Shown here: positions 23,750 through 34,000 of the stretch, one piece after another
Layout of the letters: each line of letters begins with the position of its first letter
Position numbering within the stretch: position 1 is the first letter of the stretch
Assembly: GCF_009928525.1 (NCBI RefSeq)
Contig: NZ_JAABOK010000008.1
Coordinates: 310,001 to 374,000 of the forward strand
Source of the DNA: Chitinophaga solisilvae
Lineage (GTDB): Bacteria; Bacteroidota; Bacteroidia; Chitinophagales; Chitinophagaceae
Direction of reading: 5' to 3'
DNA length: 64,000 nucleotides
Program-made: the position numbers and the translations under genes
The notes under the pieces: generated by a model
What the model saw: only the letters and a program-made list of their open reading frames with translations
Database searches by the model: none
What the model was told of the DNA's origin: nothing

Positions 23750-26116
23750 TTATGCTGATTTAAGCGTCTTCACCGGATCAGTCATCCCCGCCCTGATGCT
23801 ATGCAGGGCTACCGTCATCATAGCAATCCCCGTAGCCAGTACACCTGCTGATATAAACAACCACCACGGAAGATCTGTTCTGTAAGCATATGCACTCAGC
23901 CACTGCTGCATACCGGCCCATGCCACCGGCGCTCCTATCATCACGGCCAGCAGTACCAGTTTCAGGAAATCGCCGGACAACAATACCACAATGCCGCCGA
24001 TAGAAGCGCCCAGCACTTTGCGTATACCTATTTCCTTTGTACGCTGCTCTACCGTGAAAGCTGCCAGCCCGAACAAACCCAGGCAGGAAATGAAGACCGC
24101 CAGGAAGGCAAACCAGGCGGTAAGTTGCCCGATCACTTCCTCGCTGCGGTACAGGCGTGTAAACTCCTGATCGGAAAACTGGTAGGTGAACGGGAACCTG
24201 GGATTCAGGGCCTTTGTTGTTTTCTCCAATGCCGCCAGTACTTCCCGTTCCTTGCCGGCAGCTGTTCTGACAAGAATAGTCCCCCAGCGAGGAGCGTTGT
24301 CCAATCGTATAAACAATGGTTCTATTGCCTCATGCATGGAATTGAAATGGAAGTCCTTCAGCACCCCGATGATCTCTCCGCGATTATCTCCCCAGGCCAT
24401 CTGCTGCCCGAGCGGATGCGCATATCCCATCCGTGCCGCGGCCATTTCGTTGATAAGAAAATTAGCAGAATCGGTGGCAAAAGCCCTGGAGAAGTCGCGC
24501 CCTTCCTTCAGCTGTAGTTTCATCGTTTTCACAAAATCAAAATCTACAGCTGCATCTGCAAAAGATGCTTCCTGCAAGGGATCTTTACCCGTCCAGGAAA
24601 TGCCTCCCTTATGATGATCCAGTACTGTAGGCGATTGCCGCATCCTGGAGATGGCGGTTACGCCGGGAATCTTTTCTGCTTCCTGCCGGAACAGTTCATA
24701 ATTTTTCAGCAGCTCACCTTCCGCCGGAATATATAACAGGTGCTCCCGTTCATATCCCAGGTGTTTGTTACGGATATAATCCATCTGCCGGTAAACGGCC
24801 ATCATGCCGATCATCAGCACTACCGCCACAGAGAACTGAAATACGACCAGCCCTTTTCTGAAAGCCGCTGCTCCTTTGTTAATGACCTGGTTGGTTTTAA
24901 GCACTTTTACCGGCAGCAGGGATGACAGGAACAAAGCCGGATAGCTGCCTGCCAGCAGTCCTGTGAACAATAACAATCCGGAGAACCAGTACCAGAACAC
25001 CGGCTTCGTGACCGGTAATGCTATGTGCCTGCCCGTCATATTGCCGAAGGCGGGCAACAGCAGCAGTACTATCACTATCGCTATGAAGGCGGAGATACAG
25101 GTGATGAGCAATGCCTCTCCTGCAAACTGCCCGGCCAGAGAGGAACGCATGGCCCCCAGCACTTTGCGTACGCCTACTTCCTTTGCCCGGTTGGCAGAAC
25201 GGGCGGTAGCCAGATTCATAAAGTTGATACAGGCAATAACCAGGATAAACAATGCCAGGAAGCTGAAGAGCCGTACATATTCAATACGGCCGCCGCTGAT
25301 ATTGCCATCACTGAACCTGCCGTGCAGATAGCGTTCGCCGTATGGTTGCAGCGCCAGTTCTATCTGTTCGCCGGGAGGGAATGTATAATACCTGGCGATG
25401 AAATTTTTGATGGATGCCTCCAGCTTTTGCGCATCAGCGCCGGGCGCCAGCTGGATATAGGTGTCGGGGTTACTGCTGCCCCAGGTGCTCACCCAGGCAT
25501 TAGCTTTCGTATAGTCATCCCAGTTACGCAGGAAATCGAACTGCCGGGAAGCATTGTCGGGAATGTTTTCAAATACGGCGGTCACCTGCAGGTTCTCCCG
25601 GTCTTCAAAGCGGATGGTTTTACCGATAGCGGCGGCAGCGCTGCCAAAGAAAACTTCCGCCATATGACGGGAGACTGCCACTGCACCCGGAGCCTGCAAT
25701 GCGGTAGCCGCTGTGCCTTCCAGCAGCGGGTAGCTGAACATGGAGAAAAAGTCAGCGCCGGCATAAGTGCCATCCATCCTGCTGATCTGTTTGCCGGCTT
25801 CAAACGTGTACCGGTTGTTGATTTCCAGGCTGGCGGCGGCTTTTATTTCCGGGTAGTTCCGTTTCAGCTCCGCAGCCAGCGGCCCCTGCGTCTGGTAGGT
25901 GCCATCTGTTTTACCACCTGATATCCTGCGCTCATATACCTGGAAAAGCGATGAACCATTAACATGGAAGTTGTCAACACCCCGCTCCTCCTGTACCCAC
26001 AGTATAATCAACAGGCTACAGGCCATCCCCAGGGCGAGCCCGGAAATGTTCACCAACGAAAAAGCCTTGTTCCGGAGCAGGTTGCGCCAGGCTATCAGAA
26101 AGTAATTCTTCATCAT
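23750..26116 (-). CDS. ABC transporter permease, FtsX/MacB type
   Basis: A 788-aa inner-membrane protein of the Bacteroidota two-FtsX-domain family. The start is MMKNYFLIAWRNLLRNKAFS with the first membrane helix, then a periplasmic MacB_PCD domain (~50-270), an FtsX core of three helices (FSFLALFILVIACINFMNLA and the RANRAKEVGVRKVLGAMRSS loop), a middle helix, a second periplasmic domain, and a final FtsX core with TKEIGIRKVLGASIGGIVVL. The start at 26116 fits the family, whereas an ATG 16 codons upstream does not. Family members work with a MacB-type ATPase in export or mechanotransmission. None is adjacent, so the partner must be encoded elsewhere. Confidence 0.9.
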   Translation of the reverse strand: MMKNYFLIAWRNLLRNKAFSLVNISGLALGMACSLLIILWVQEERGVDNFHVNGSSLFQVYERRISGGKTDGTYQTQGPLAAELKRNYPEIKAAASLEINNRYTFEAGKQISRMDGTYAGADFFSMFSYPLLEGTAATALQAPGAVAVSRHMAEVFFGSAAAAIGKTIRFEDRENLQVTAVFENIPDNASRQFDFLRNWDDYTKANAWVSTWGSSNPDTYIQLAPGADAQKLEASIKNFIARYYTFPPGEQIELALQPYGERYLHGRFSDGNISGGRIEYVRLFSFLALFILVIACINFMNLATARSANRAKEVGVRKVLGAMRSSLAGQFAGEALLITCISAFIAIVIVLLLLPAFGNMTGRHIALPVTKPVFWYWFSGLLLFTGLLAGSYPALFLSSLLPVKVLKTNQVINKGAAAFRKGLVVFQFSVAVVLMIGMMAVYRQMDYIRNKHLGYEREHLLYIPAEGELLKNYELFRQEAEKIPGVTAISRMRQSPTVLDHHKGGISWTGKDPLQEASFADAAVDFDFVKTMKLQLKEGRDFSRAFATDSANFLINEMAAARMGYAHPLGQQMAWGDNRGEIIGVLKDFHFNSMHEAIEPLFIRLDNAPRWGTILVRTAAGKEREVLAALEKTTKALNPRFPFTYQFSDQEFTRLYRSEEVIGQLTAWFAFLAVFISCLGLFGLAAFTVEQRTKEIGIRKVLGASIGGIVVLLSGDFLKLVLLAVMIGAPVAWAGMQQWLSAYAYRTDLPWWLFISAGVLATGIAMMTVALHSIRAGMTDPVKTLKSA

Positions 26117-26353
26117 AATCAACAGGATTTGACACGGAACCGGATTTAAAAAACATGCCAACATCTAACAGACTGACAATAAACACATTCCGTAAGCTGT
26201 TTTTACTAAAATGTCCGGTTTTGATACAGGCAATGACCGGTATCGGATACCGGGGACCTATTTTTATTTTATGGGAATGATGCTTATATTTACCCCCTTT
26301 TCTACCTATAAAAACTACACCAGCTTAAACAGTATCTTCAGTCATCTACATAT

Positions 26354-27304
26354 ATGTCATTAATAGAAAAAGTACTCAACACACCGGAATTAGTTAATCA
26401 GCCGCCGGTATTACTGGATATCGGCGCATCAGGAGCCATACATTTCAGATGGAAGAAGATCGCAAAATATGCCATTTGCATTGCTTTTGATCCGGATGAC
26501 CGTAAATATGGTTACATCGTCCGTGAAAATGACAACTACCGCAAACTGTATGTTTTCAATTGCGTGGTAACAGATGCTGCAAGCGAGGAGCAACCGTTTT
26601 ACCTGACCCGCTCTCCCTACTGCTCCAGCTTCCTGACCCCGCGCACGGATGAATTGCAGCCCTATGCCTTTGCGGAGAAATTTACGGTGGAAAGAGAAAC
26701 CCGACTGATGACACGCACCGTACAGGAAGTATTACAGGAACTGAATATCGGCTATATAGACTGGTTTAAAACAGACTCCCAGGGCCTCGACCTCCGCATA
26801 TTCCAGTCGCTGGAGGAAGGCATCACCCGCAGGATGAAAGTGGCCGAATTTGAACCGGGCATCATGCACGCCTATCACGGGGAAGATAAGCTGCACGCTG
26901 TTCTCCGTCATATGGACAACCTGCCGTTTTACCTGAGCGAGATCACCGTAAAAGGTCCTAACCGCATCTCTCAGCAACAGCTGAAGGATATCACCTCCAG
27001 CCCTTTCATGCAGAAACTGCTGGCCGCCTCCCACAAACAAACTGCCGGCTGGGGCGAAATGGTATACCTCAACAGCTTTGATCCGCGGGAAAATATGTCG
27101 CAACGCGACCTCCTGCTGGGCTGGGTTATCGCCACACTCAATGAAGAATACGGATTGGCCCTGCAGATTGCCACACAGGGCGCCGCACAATATAAAGCCC
27201 CTCTCTTCGAAGAACTACGTCGCGGCAGCATAAAAAATATCCGCCGCACCATCTGGAAATTCAGATTCCTCAGAGATGTATGGCACAAACTCACCAACAA
27301 ATAA
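26354..27304 (+). CDS. FkbM-family methyltransferase-like protein
   Basis: A 316-aa protein. PVLLDIGASGAIHFRWKKI is the SAM-binding motif I with GASG. AICIAFDPDDR matches the motif around the ribose-binding acidic residue. IDWFKTDSQGLDLRIFQSL is the D-x-QG-x-(D/E) signature of FkbM methyltransferases. These O-methylate sugars or other small molecules, often for polysaccharides. No glycan cluster surrounds it, so the substrate is unknown. It is followed by long hairpin 2. Confidence 0.82.
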   Translation: MSLIEKVLNTPELVNQPPVLLDIGASGAIHFRWKKIAKYAICIAFDPDDRKYGYIVRENDNYRKLYVFNCVVTDAASEEQPFYLTRSPYCSSFLTPRTDELQPYAFAEKFTVERETRLMTRTVQEVLQELNIGYIDWFKTDSQGLDLRIFQSLEEGITRRMKVAEFEPGIMHAYHGEDKLHAVLRHMDNLPFYLSEITVKGPNRISQQQLKDITSSPFMQKLLAASHKQTAGWGEMVYLNSFDPRENMSQRDLLLGWVIATLNEEYGLALQIATQGAAQYKAPLFEELRRGSIKNIRRTIWKFRFLRDVWHKLTNK

Positions 27305-27306
27305 GC

Positions 27307-27439
27307 GTTATTTTATTATTTTTTTATTTGGTTATTTGAGATTTAAAAAAATGCAGCGGAGATCTATCATGTAGATCTTCGCTGCATTTTTTTAAATCTC
27401 AAATAACCAAATAACCAAATAATAAAATAATAAAATAAC
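27307..27439. repeat. Long hairpin element 2 (convergent FkbM and DUF4260 genes)
   Basis: Arms of ~60 nt made of ATTATTT/GGTTATTT-like units, then TTTGAGATTT and the core ATGCAGCGRAGATCTA around a 5-nt loop. The right arm carries one extra 8-nt unit. It lies between the stops of two convergent genes. Confidence 0.9.
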
Positions 27440-27441
27440 TC

Positions 27442-27804
27442 CTATTTGTTGTTTCTTCCTATTGTTCCTAAGTGTGTGTGGCTAAAGCCTTGTAAATATT
27501 TCAGGCCATAGCCGAAGATGCGGTCCATACAGGAATGGGCAAACAGGATAATGCCTGCAAACAGCAGCCAGTCCAGCTTCAGGTATAAGCCGGCCAGGTA
27601 AACCAGTATGGCAATACCCTTATGATGAAAGAAGTTGTAGATCCGGGCGCCGGCACGGTTACCCATGGCATATCCCAGCATACTCAGGTCCGGTAGCAAC
27701 AGGCAGAGCGGGAACCACCACCAGGCGTAAGGCGACTGCAACATGAATGCTATCACAGACAACAACAGCATACCCGCTTCTTCCAGATTTAATAATGTCT
27801 TCAT
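27442..27804 (-). CDS. DUF4260 membrane protein
   Basis: A 120-aa, very hydrophobic protein with about four helices, beginning LLNLEEAGMLLLSVIAFM and ending MDRIFGYGLKYLQGFSHTHL. The conserved GYGLKY...F..THLG tail and the size match the DUF4260 family. The function is unknown. It is downstream of the alpha/beta hydrolase gene on the same strand, with ~30 bp between them. Confidence 0.85.
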   Translation of the reverse strand: MKTLLNLEEAGMLLLSVIAFMLQSPYAWWWFPLCLLLPDLSMLGYAMGNRAGARIYNFFHHKGIAILVYLAGLYLKLDWLLFAGIILFAHSCMDRIFGYGLKYLQGFSHTHLGTIGRNNK

Positions 27805-27835
27805 TCCGAAATTTTTTGCAAGATAATAAAGTAAT

Positions 27836-28717
27836 TTATCTGCGCAGGAACTGACTTATCTGCTGACGCAGCCACTGTGGCTCATCGTACATAATAAAGT
27901 GCAGAGAACTGTCTGATATGGCAATGGTGGTACGACGTGCCAGACGGAACTGCGACTCCAGATTTTCGTTTACCCTTTGCCGTGAGGACCCAAACTGACG
28001 GTAGCCGTACCAGTCGCCCAGTACCAGGATGCGCGAACGGATAGCAGATAAGGCGGGCCGCAGATCGTTACTGAACAGTTCGTACATCACCTGCGCCTGC
28101 GTGCGGTTATCAGAGCGTAGCGCCATGTCCATGACCTTCGCAATATAAACGCTGTCGCGTATCATGGTTTTAAGTATATACTGCTGGCCGGACTTCACCT
28201 GTTCCGGCTGCTGCGCAGCCATATACTGCTGTATCCTCTTCCCTATCTGCCGGCAGCTGTCTACGCTGACATCCATTCCCATAGACAATGCCGCCATGAA
28301 AGGCGCGGCACTCACGCAGATAATATCTCCCGTCAGCTCCGGGCTGCTAACACCCAGGTTCAACGCCAGCCATCCGCCGGTACTATGGCCTATCACCACG
28401 GGCTGCTTTAATTTTTCATCCCTGATAAATGCTGCCAGCTCCCGGGTTACCTTCATCAGCAATGAATCCGATACTACCGGCGGCTGCCCGTCAAATCCCG
28501 GTAAGGTAATCATATAACAGGTATACCTGTCCGAAAAAGCCGCTGCCGTTTCTTCCCATATTGCTCCCCCGCAATACAATCCCGGAATAAAAATCATCGG
28601 CGCACCCTTCCCTGTTTTTTTCACCGCAAATGAATACTGCGACTGTGCCTGCACTACTCCCAAATAACCCGCCCAAAAAAAAATAAAGAATACACTTTTT
28701 TTTACCAACTGTCTCAT
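27836..28717 (-). CDS. Alpha/beta hydrolase, exported
   Basis: A 293-aa protein. A signal peptide (LVKKSVFFIFFWAGYLGVVQ) precedes an alpha/beta-hydrolase fold. MIFIPGLYCGGAIWEE supplies the oxyanion region, VVIGHSTGGWLAL is the nucleophile elbow (G-H-S-T-G), ILVLGDWYG carries the likely catalytic aspartate, and SLHFIMYDEP the histidine. It probably hydrolyses an ester or similar bond in the periplasm. The start at 28717 gives a clean signal peptide, whereas an ATG 20 codons upstream does not. It probably forms an operon with the DUF4260 gene. Confidence 0.85.
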   Translation of the reverse strand: MRQLVKKSVFFIFFWAGYLGVVQAQSQYSFAVKKTGKGAPMIFIPGLYCGGAIWEETAAAFSDRYTCYMITLPGFDGQPPVVSDSLLMKVTRELAAFIRDEKLKQPVVIGHSTGGWLALNLGVSSPELTGDIICVSAAPFMAALSMGMDVSVDSCRQIGKRIQQYMAAQQPEQVKSGQQYILKTMIRDSVYIAKVMDMALRSDNRTQAQVMYELFSNDLRPALSAIRSRILVLGDWYGYRQFGSSRQRVNENLESQFRLARRTTIAISDSSLHFIMYDEPQWLRQQISQFLRR

Positions 28718-28810
28718 AAAATAAAATTTCCACAAATAGCGCCTATATAAACGAGCAGATAAAATGAGATTGACCAAAACCGTGGTTGGGATTATGAATG
28801 ATGCCGGCTT

Positions 28811-28934
28811 GGGTATTTTATTATTTTTTTATTTGAGATGTTGTGCCTGATCACGGTATTCTTTTGTACTCACAGGTACAAGGGAAATAATGATAGGGCA
28901 CAACATCTCAAATAAAAAAATAATAAAATATCCC
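28811..28934. repeat. Long hairpin element 3 (divergent promoter region)
   Basis: Arms ggtattttattattttttta-like, then TTTGAGATGTTGTGCC, with an inner part that also folds (ttgtac/gtacaa). Unlike its relatives it lies between two divergent starts (hydrolase and LytS-like kinase), so it cannot serve only as a convergent terminator. Confidence 0.85.
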
Positions 28935-29014
28935 CCCTTTCTGTTTCATCCATTCATACCCCACTTTCGTCAATAATAATTCCTATCTTCTCCCCGGTTG
29001 TTGAACTTTGCCTG

Positions 29015-30040
29015 ATGAACAAGAAACTGATTCCTGCATTGTACCATGTATTATTCTGGATGATTTATGCCATCTTCTGGACTACCTATTCCATGTTATA
29101 TTACGGTACTCCGCTTGGGGGGGCAGCTTTCCTAACGTTATTATGGATGATCGGGCAGGGTTCCAGTTTATATATCATCGCCTATCTACTGATACCCAGG
29201 CTCCTGGCTTCCCGCAGGTATGTGGTGCTGGCGCTTTCCATGCTGGTGGTGCTGGTACTGGGCGCCGCTTTCATTACCTTAACTACTTTACCGGTCATCA
29301 GGCACCTGATGCCTGCTTTTCCCTTAAAAGCCTGGCAGATGGGGCCTTCCATTCTGCTGACCAATTTCTATATGACCTTTCTTTTTCTGGCTATAAAATG
29401 GGGGCGGGATAAGATACTGCAACAAAAAAGGCAGCAGCAGCTGGAAAAAGAGCAGACAGCACATGAATTGAAATTTCTGAAGTCACAGCTGAATCCGCAT
29501 TTCCTGTTCAACGCCATCAACAGTATTTATATCCTGATTAAAAAAGATCCGGACTATGCAGCCGCTATGCTGGCCAGGTTTGCCGATATGTTGCGGTATC
29601 AGCTGTATGAATGTAACAGCAGTCATATTTCCATAGATAAGGAAATAGGGTATCTCAATCATTACCTGGAAGTAGAACAGCTCAGGAAAGGTAATACCGT
29701 GGCGGTACAATATCATGTGGCGCCGGAGGTACGGCATTTCCATATTGCGCCGCTGCTGCTCATTCCTTTTGTGGAAAATGCCTTTAAACATGTGTCTGTC
29801 TTCCCGGATAAATCCAACCACGTAATTATCAATTTAACCTACGATAACCATATATTTGAGTTCAGCGCCGTCAATACAATGGATATCAACAACGGCTATA
29901 CGCACGGACAGGCGCCGGGAGGTATAGGACTGGAAAATGTAAAGCGCAGGCTGGAATTGCTGTACAACGGGCAACACCGGCTGCACATCACCAATGACGG
30001 TCAGCTGTTTTCTGTTTTGTTACGAATCAATATACCATGA
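29015..30040 (+). CDS. LytS-type sensor histidine kinase (His_kinase family)
   Basis: A 341-aa membrane kinase. Four hydrophobic helices lie within 1-130. A basic/Gln-rich linker is followed by LKSQLNPHFLFNAINSIYIL, the His_kinase (PF06580) box with H162. The ATPase domain includes LLLIPFVENAFKHV (N box) and GGIGLENVKRRLELLY (G box). Such kinases signal to LytTR regulators, and the next gene, overlapping by 4 bp, encodes one. Confidence 0.93.
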   Translation: MNKKLIPALYHVLFWMIYAIFWTTYSMLYYGTPLGGAAFLTLLWMIGQGSSLYIIAYLLIPRLLASRRYVVLALSMLVVLVLGAAFITLTTLPVIRHLMPAFPLKAWQMGPSILLTNFYMTFLFLAIKWGRDKILQQKRQQQLEKEQTAHELKFLKSQLNPHFLFNAINSIYILIKKDPDYAAAMLARFADMLRYQLYECNSSHISIDKEIGYLNHYLEVEQLRKGNTVAVQYHVAPEVRHFHIAPLLLIPFVENAFKHVSVFPDKSNHVIINLTYDNHIFEFSAVNTMDINNGYTHGQAPGGIGLENVKRRLELLYNGQHRLHITNDGQLFSVLLRINIP

Positions 30041-30747
30041 AAATAAAATGCATCATAGTAGATGATGAACCACTGGCACGCGAAGGCATGATGATGCTCG
30101 TGAAAGATTACAGCTTTCTGGAAGTGACGGGCGTTTGCGGCAGCGCTATGCAGGCTAACAGCCTGATGGCCCAGGACAAGCCCGACCTGCTTTTTCTTGA
30201 TATACAGATGCCGGGTATTATGGGGCTTGATTTTGTGAGAAGCCTGACTAATCCGCCCATGATTATCATCACCACCGCCTATCCCAACTTCGCGCTGGAA
30301 GGTTTTGAACTGAATGTGCTGGACTACCTGGTAAAGCCGATCACACCGGAACGCTTTCTGACGGCTGTTAACAGGGCCAGAACATTAATGGAATCGCGTA
30401 AATCCGAAACCGGCAACACCGTGGAAGATTACTTTTTTATCCGCTCCGGCAACGGGTTTGAAAAGATTTCCTTCCAGGAGATTTTATATATAGAAGGATG
30501 TGAAAACTACTGCAGCATTCATACTGCCGGCGGAAAATATATGACGCTGACCACCATGCGCTCACTGGAAGAACAACTGCCTTCCGGCAGATTTTTACGT
30601 ATCCAGAAATCGTTTATTGTAGCTATTGATAAAATACATTCCCTGAATGGCAACATTCTCAGAATAGGCACGCGGGAACTGCCTGTCAGTAAAAATTATA
30701 AAGCCGCCCTGCTGGAACTGATTGACCGGAAACTAATCCGTAAGTAA
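30037..30747 (+). CDS. LytTR-family response regulator
   Basis: A 236-aa regulator. The receiver domain has DD (9-10), D55 in LLFLDIQMPG, and the lysine in LDYLVKPITPERF. The C-terminal LytTR DNA-binding domain (~135-236) has the typical IRSGNGFEKISFQEILYIEG, MTLTTMRSLEEQL, FLRIQKSFIVAIDKI and LPVSKNYK segments. It is translationally coupled to the LytS-like kinase. The 3645-aa surface protein gene starts 272 bp downstream on the same strand and is a plausible target. Confidence 0.93.
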   Translation: MKIKCIIVDDEPLAREGMMMLVKDYSFLEVTGVCGSAMQANSLMAQDKPDLLFLDIQMPGIMGLDFVRSLTNPPMIIITTAYPNFALEGFELNVLDYLVKPITPERFLTAVNRARTLMESRKSETGNTVEDYFFIRSGNGFEKISFQEILYIEGCENYCSIHTAGGKYMTLTTMRSLEEQLPSGRFLRIQKSFIVAIDKIHSLNGNILRIGTRELPVSKNYKAALLELIDRKLIRK

Positions 30748-31019
30748 GCACTTTTCTTCTTCCCGGTTGTAACCCCTTTTTATTTTCTGTACAGCCCTCT
30801 TCCTCCTTAAACATTATCAGGTAACAGTTGTTATGAAGAAGTAGTTACCAAGATGTATGTAGGTGATTCATAACGTATTACCAAAATTGATTAAAGGGGG
30901 CTGTTATAGCTGCTGCTGATCCTGCGTACCCCCGTTCCGGTGATAAATCCTGACCCTGCAAATCCTGATTTCCGGCAACAATTACCCCGGTAGCTTTTAT
31001 ATTTCAAATTGTAGAACTT

Positions 31020-34000
31020 ATGAGTAAAAAGCTGATGCCTGCTTCTCAGGGAGAACGCATGCTATGTAAACGCCCCGCCATGCTGATCCTGAAGCATTGT
31101 TACCTGTTACTGTTGTTTACGCTGGCAGGTTATAGTGCCAGTGCGCAGCAATGTACCGGATCTCTGGGAGATCCGGTGTTTAAGGAAACCTTCGGCGAGG
31201 CGCCTACAGCAGCAAAGCCTACACTGGGCCCTGCCCTTGCTCCCGGCATCACCACCTATACGTATTACAGTCCGGCTACCATATCGAGGCCCACAGGACC
31301 CTACCCCGGGCAATACACCATCAGCAATACCACCCGCGGGTATAACAATATTTACTTTGTAGACAGACCGGATCATACATCCACCAACGGACGCGGCTTC
31401 TGTATGGTGGTGGATGCCAATGCCACTCCCGACCAGTTTTATGAACGCACTATTACGGGGTTATGCGCAGGTTCTGTTTTTGAATTTTCTGCCTGGATCA
31501 TGAATATCAATTCGGGTTCAGGTGGCTCGGACCCCAGTCTCCGCTTTGATATCCTTGATGCCAATAACCCTTCCGGTCCGCCGCTGAAAAGCGTATCTAC
31601 CGGCAATGTGCCGTATCAGTCTCCCGGCGTATGGGTGCGGCAGGCCGGTATATTCCAGATGCCTGCCACCACCAGCGCCGTTATCCTGCGCATCTTCAGC
31701 AATACCCCCAGCAGTAACGGCAACGACCTTGCTCTGGATGATATTGCCTTCGCCGCCTGCGGCCCTCCCATTACGTTTACACAAGCTCCCGGTATTGTAT
31801 GCAGCAATGCAACTACTTCCATGACAGTATCGCTGCCGGCAGGAAGCTATTCCCATTATTATTTCCAGCTGGAGAAACGTGCCCTGGGCACTACCACCTG
31901 GAACAGTGAAACAGCCATACTGGATAACGGCAGCAGCAACAGCCGTACGTTCTCTATTCCCAATGCCCGCGGCGGATTTGAATACCGCGTGCTGGCAGCC
32001 GGCGGCCTGGACGAAATCAACAACGCCAACTGCCGGGTGGTATCCGTACCGGTAGAACTGAAAGTAGTAGACTTCAGCGTTAATATCAACGGCAACCAGA
32101 CGATATGTTACAATACAGCACCGGCGCTCACAGCCGCCATCACGCGCGCGCCCGGCAGCGGTACACCTGCTACCGGCTTCACCTACCGGTGGGAAACCAG
32201 CCCCGATGGCATCAATAACTGGACTGTTATCAGCGGGCAGACCAACGCCAGCCTGACGGTACCACCGCTGACAGCCAATGCCTGGTATCGTGTAACCGCT
32301 ACCGTGAGCAGCTGCACCGGCGACGGTGTATCAGCCCCTTTCCGCGTTACCGTACTGCCTGATATTACCGCTACCCTGCAACCCGTGCCAGCCATATGCC
32401 AGGGCGCCACACAGTTCCAGCTGCCGTTCGCGGTGAATTCCGGTAACCCGGACCGGTTCAGCGCTGCAGCCACCGACCTGCCCGGCTTCACTGCCGTGAA
32501 CAATGCGGTGCTGACAGCCAGCCCGCTGCGCTTCACATTGCCTGCCAACACAGTACCGGGAACCTATCATCTCAATATCCGTTTTACCAATACCACCAGC
32601 GGCTGCGGATCTGTTACCTATCCTTTCACGGTAAAGGTGGATTCCTTACCCACCGTTGCCAATGCCGGCCCCAACCAAACCTTGTGCGCCGCTACCTCCA
32701 CCACAATGGCGGCCAATACGCCCGTGGCTGGTACTGGTACGTGGTCGCAGACAGGCGGGCCCAATAATGCTGTCTTCAGTAATATTCATCAGCCCAATAC
32801 ACAGGTCACCGGACTGATACCCGGCACTTACAATTTCCGGTGGACTATCACCAACGGTTCCTGCGAACCTTCTTCCTCCAACGTATCCGTCACCGTTACT
32901 CCTGCACTGACCAAAGCCAATGCAGGACCGGACATGACACAATATAACTCCGGCATCTTCCAGCTGAATGCCAATAACCCGGCTGCCGGCGAAACCGGCG
33001 CCTGGGCAGTAATTGCAGGCAGCGCCACCATCGGTACCGCCAGCGATCCGAAGACAACGGCTACCCTCAATCCCAACAGCAGCGCCACCCTTACCTGGAC
33101 TATCAGCAATGGCGGCGTTTGTCCGCCCGATATAGATACCGTGGTGCTGACCTTTACCAGTCTGGCAGATATCAGGATCAATAAAACCATTTCACCGCAG
33201 GGGCCTTACCTCGCCGGGCAGCCGGTCACCTACCGCATAGAAGTAACCAATGCGGGTCCGAGTACTGCCAGCCGCGTACATATCAGGGATATCCTGCCGG
33301 CAGGATATGTGCCCGGTTCCATGATGGCCGCCGCTACCGGTGCGGCCCGTGTGCTGGACGACAGAAGTAATACCAGCAGCGTAGACATGGATGCGCTGAT
33401 ACCCACCGGCGATGCCAGTATCATCATTGAAGCCGAAGGGAAGATCGCCGGTAACTTCAGCGGCGACCTGACCAATACCGCTACTGCCACCTCCCTGGTG
33501 CAAAGGGACCCCGACGGCGCAACCAGCACCGTAACGGTACCGGTTGCACGAAGACCCTACTTCGAACAGGAAAAATCTGCTCCGGCCACCGCTGTTGCCG
33601 GAGAAACCATACAGTTTGTATTGTCTACCCGCAACACCAGTCTCAGCGATGCGCTGGATGCCGCTATCAAAGACAGTATCGACGCCCGTATCCAAAACGT
33701 ATCATGGACAGCCACCACCACCGGTGGCGTACGCATACGCAGCGGCGCTGCCGGCACCGGGAATAAGGTACAGGTGAACGCCGACTTCCCCGGCGGCGGC
33801 TCCGGTATGCTGCTGGTGACCATTACCGGCACCATCGCACCGGATGCTACCGGCAAAATTGATAACCAGGGCAGCGTAACACCGGCTGAACCATTTGTGG
33901 ATCCGTTCATTTCAAATGTGACAGACACCAGAATCATCAGTTCTCCCGGACTGGTCATCAGCAAATCGAAAGTTGCGCCGGTGACTGCCATTGCCGGTGA

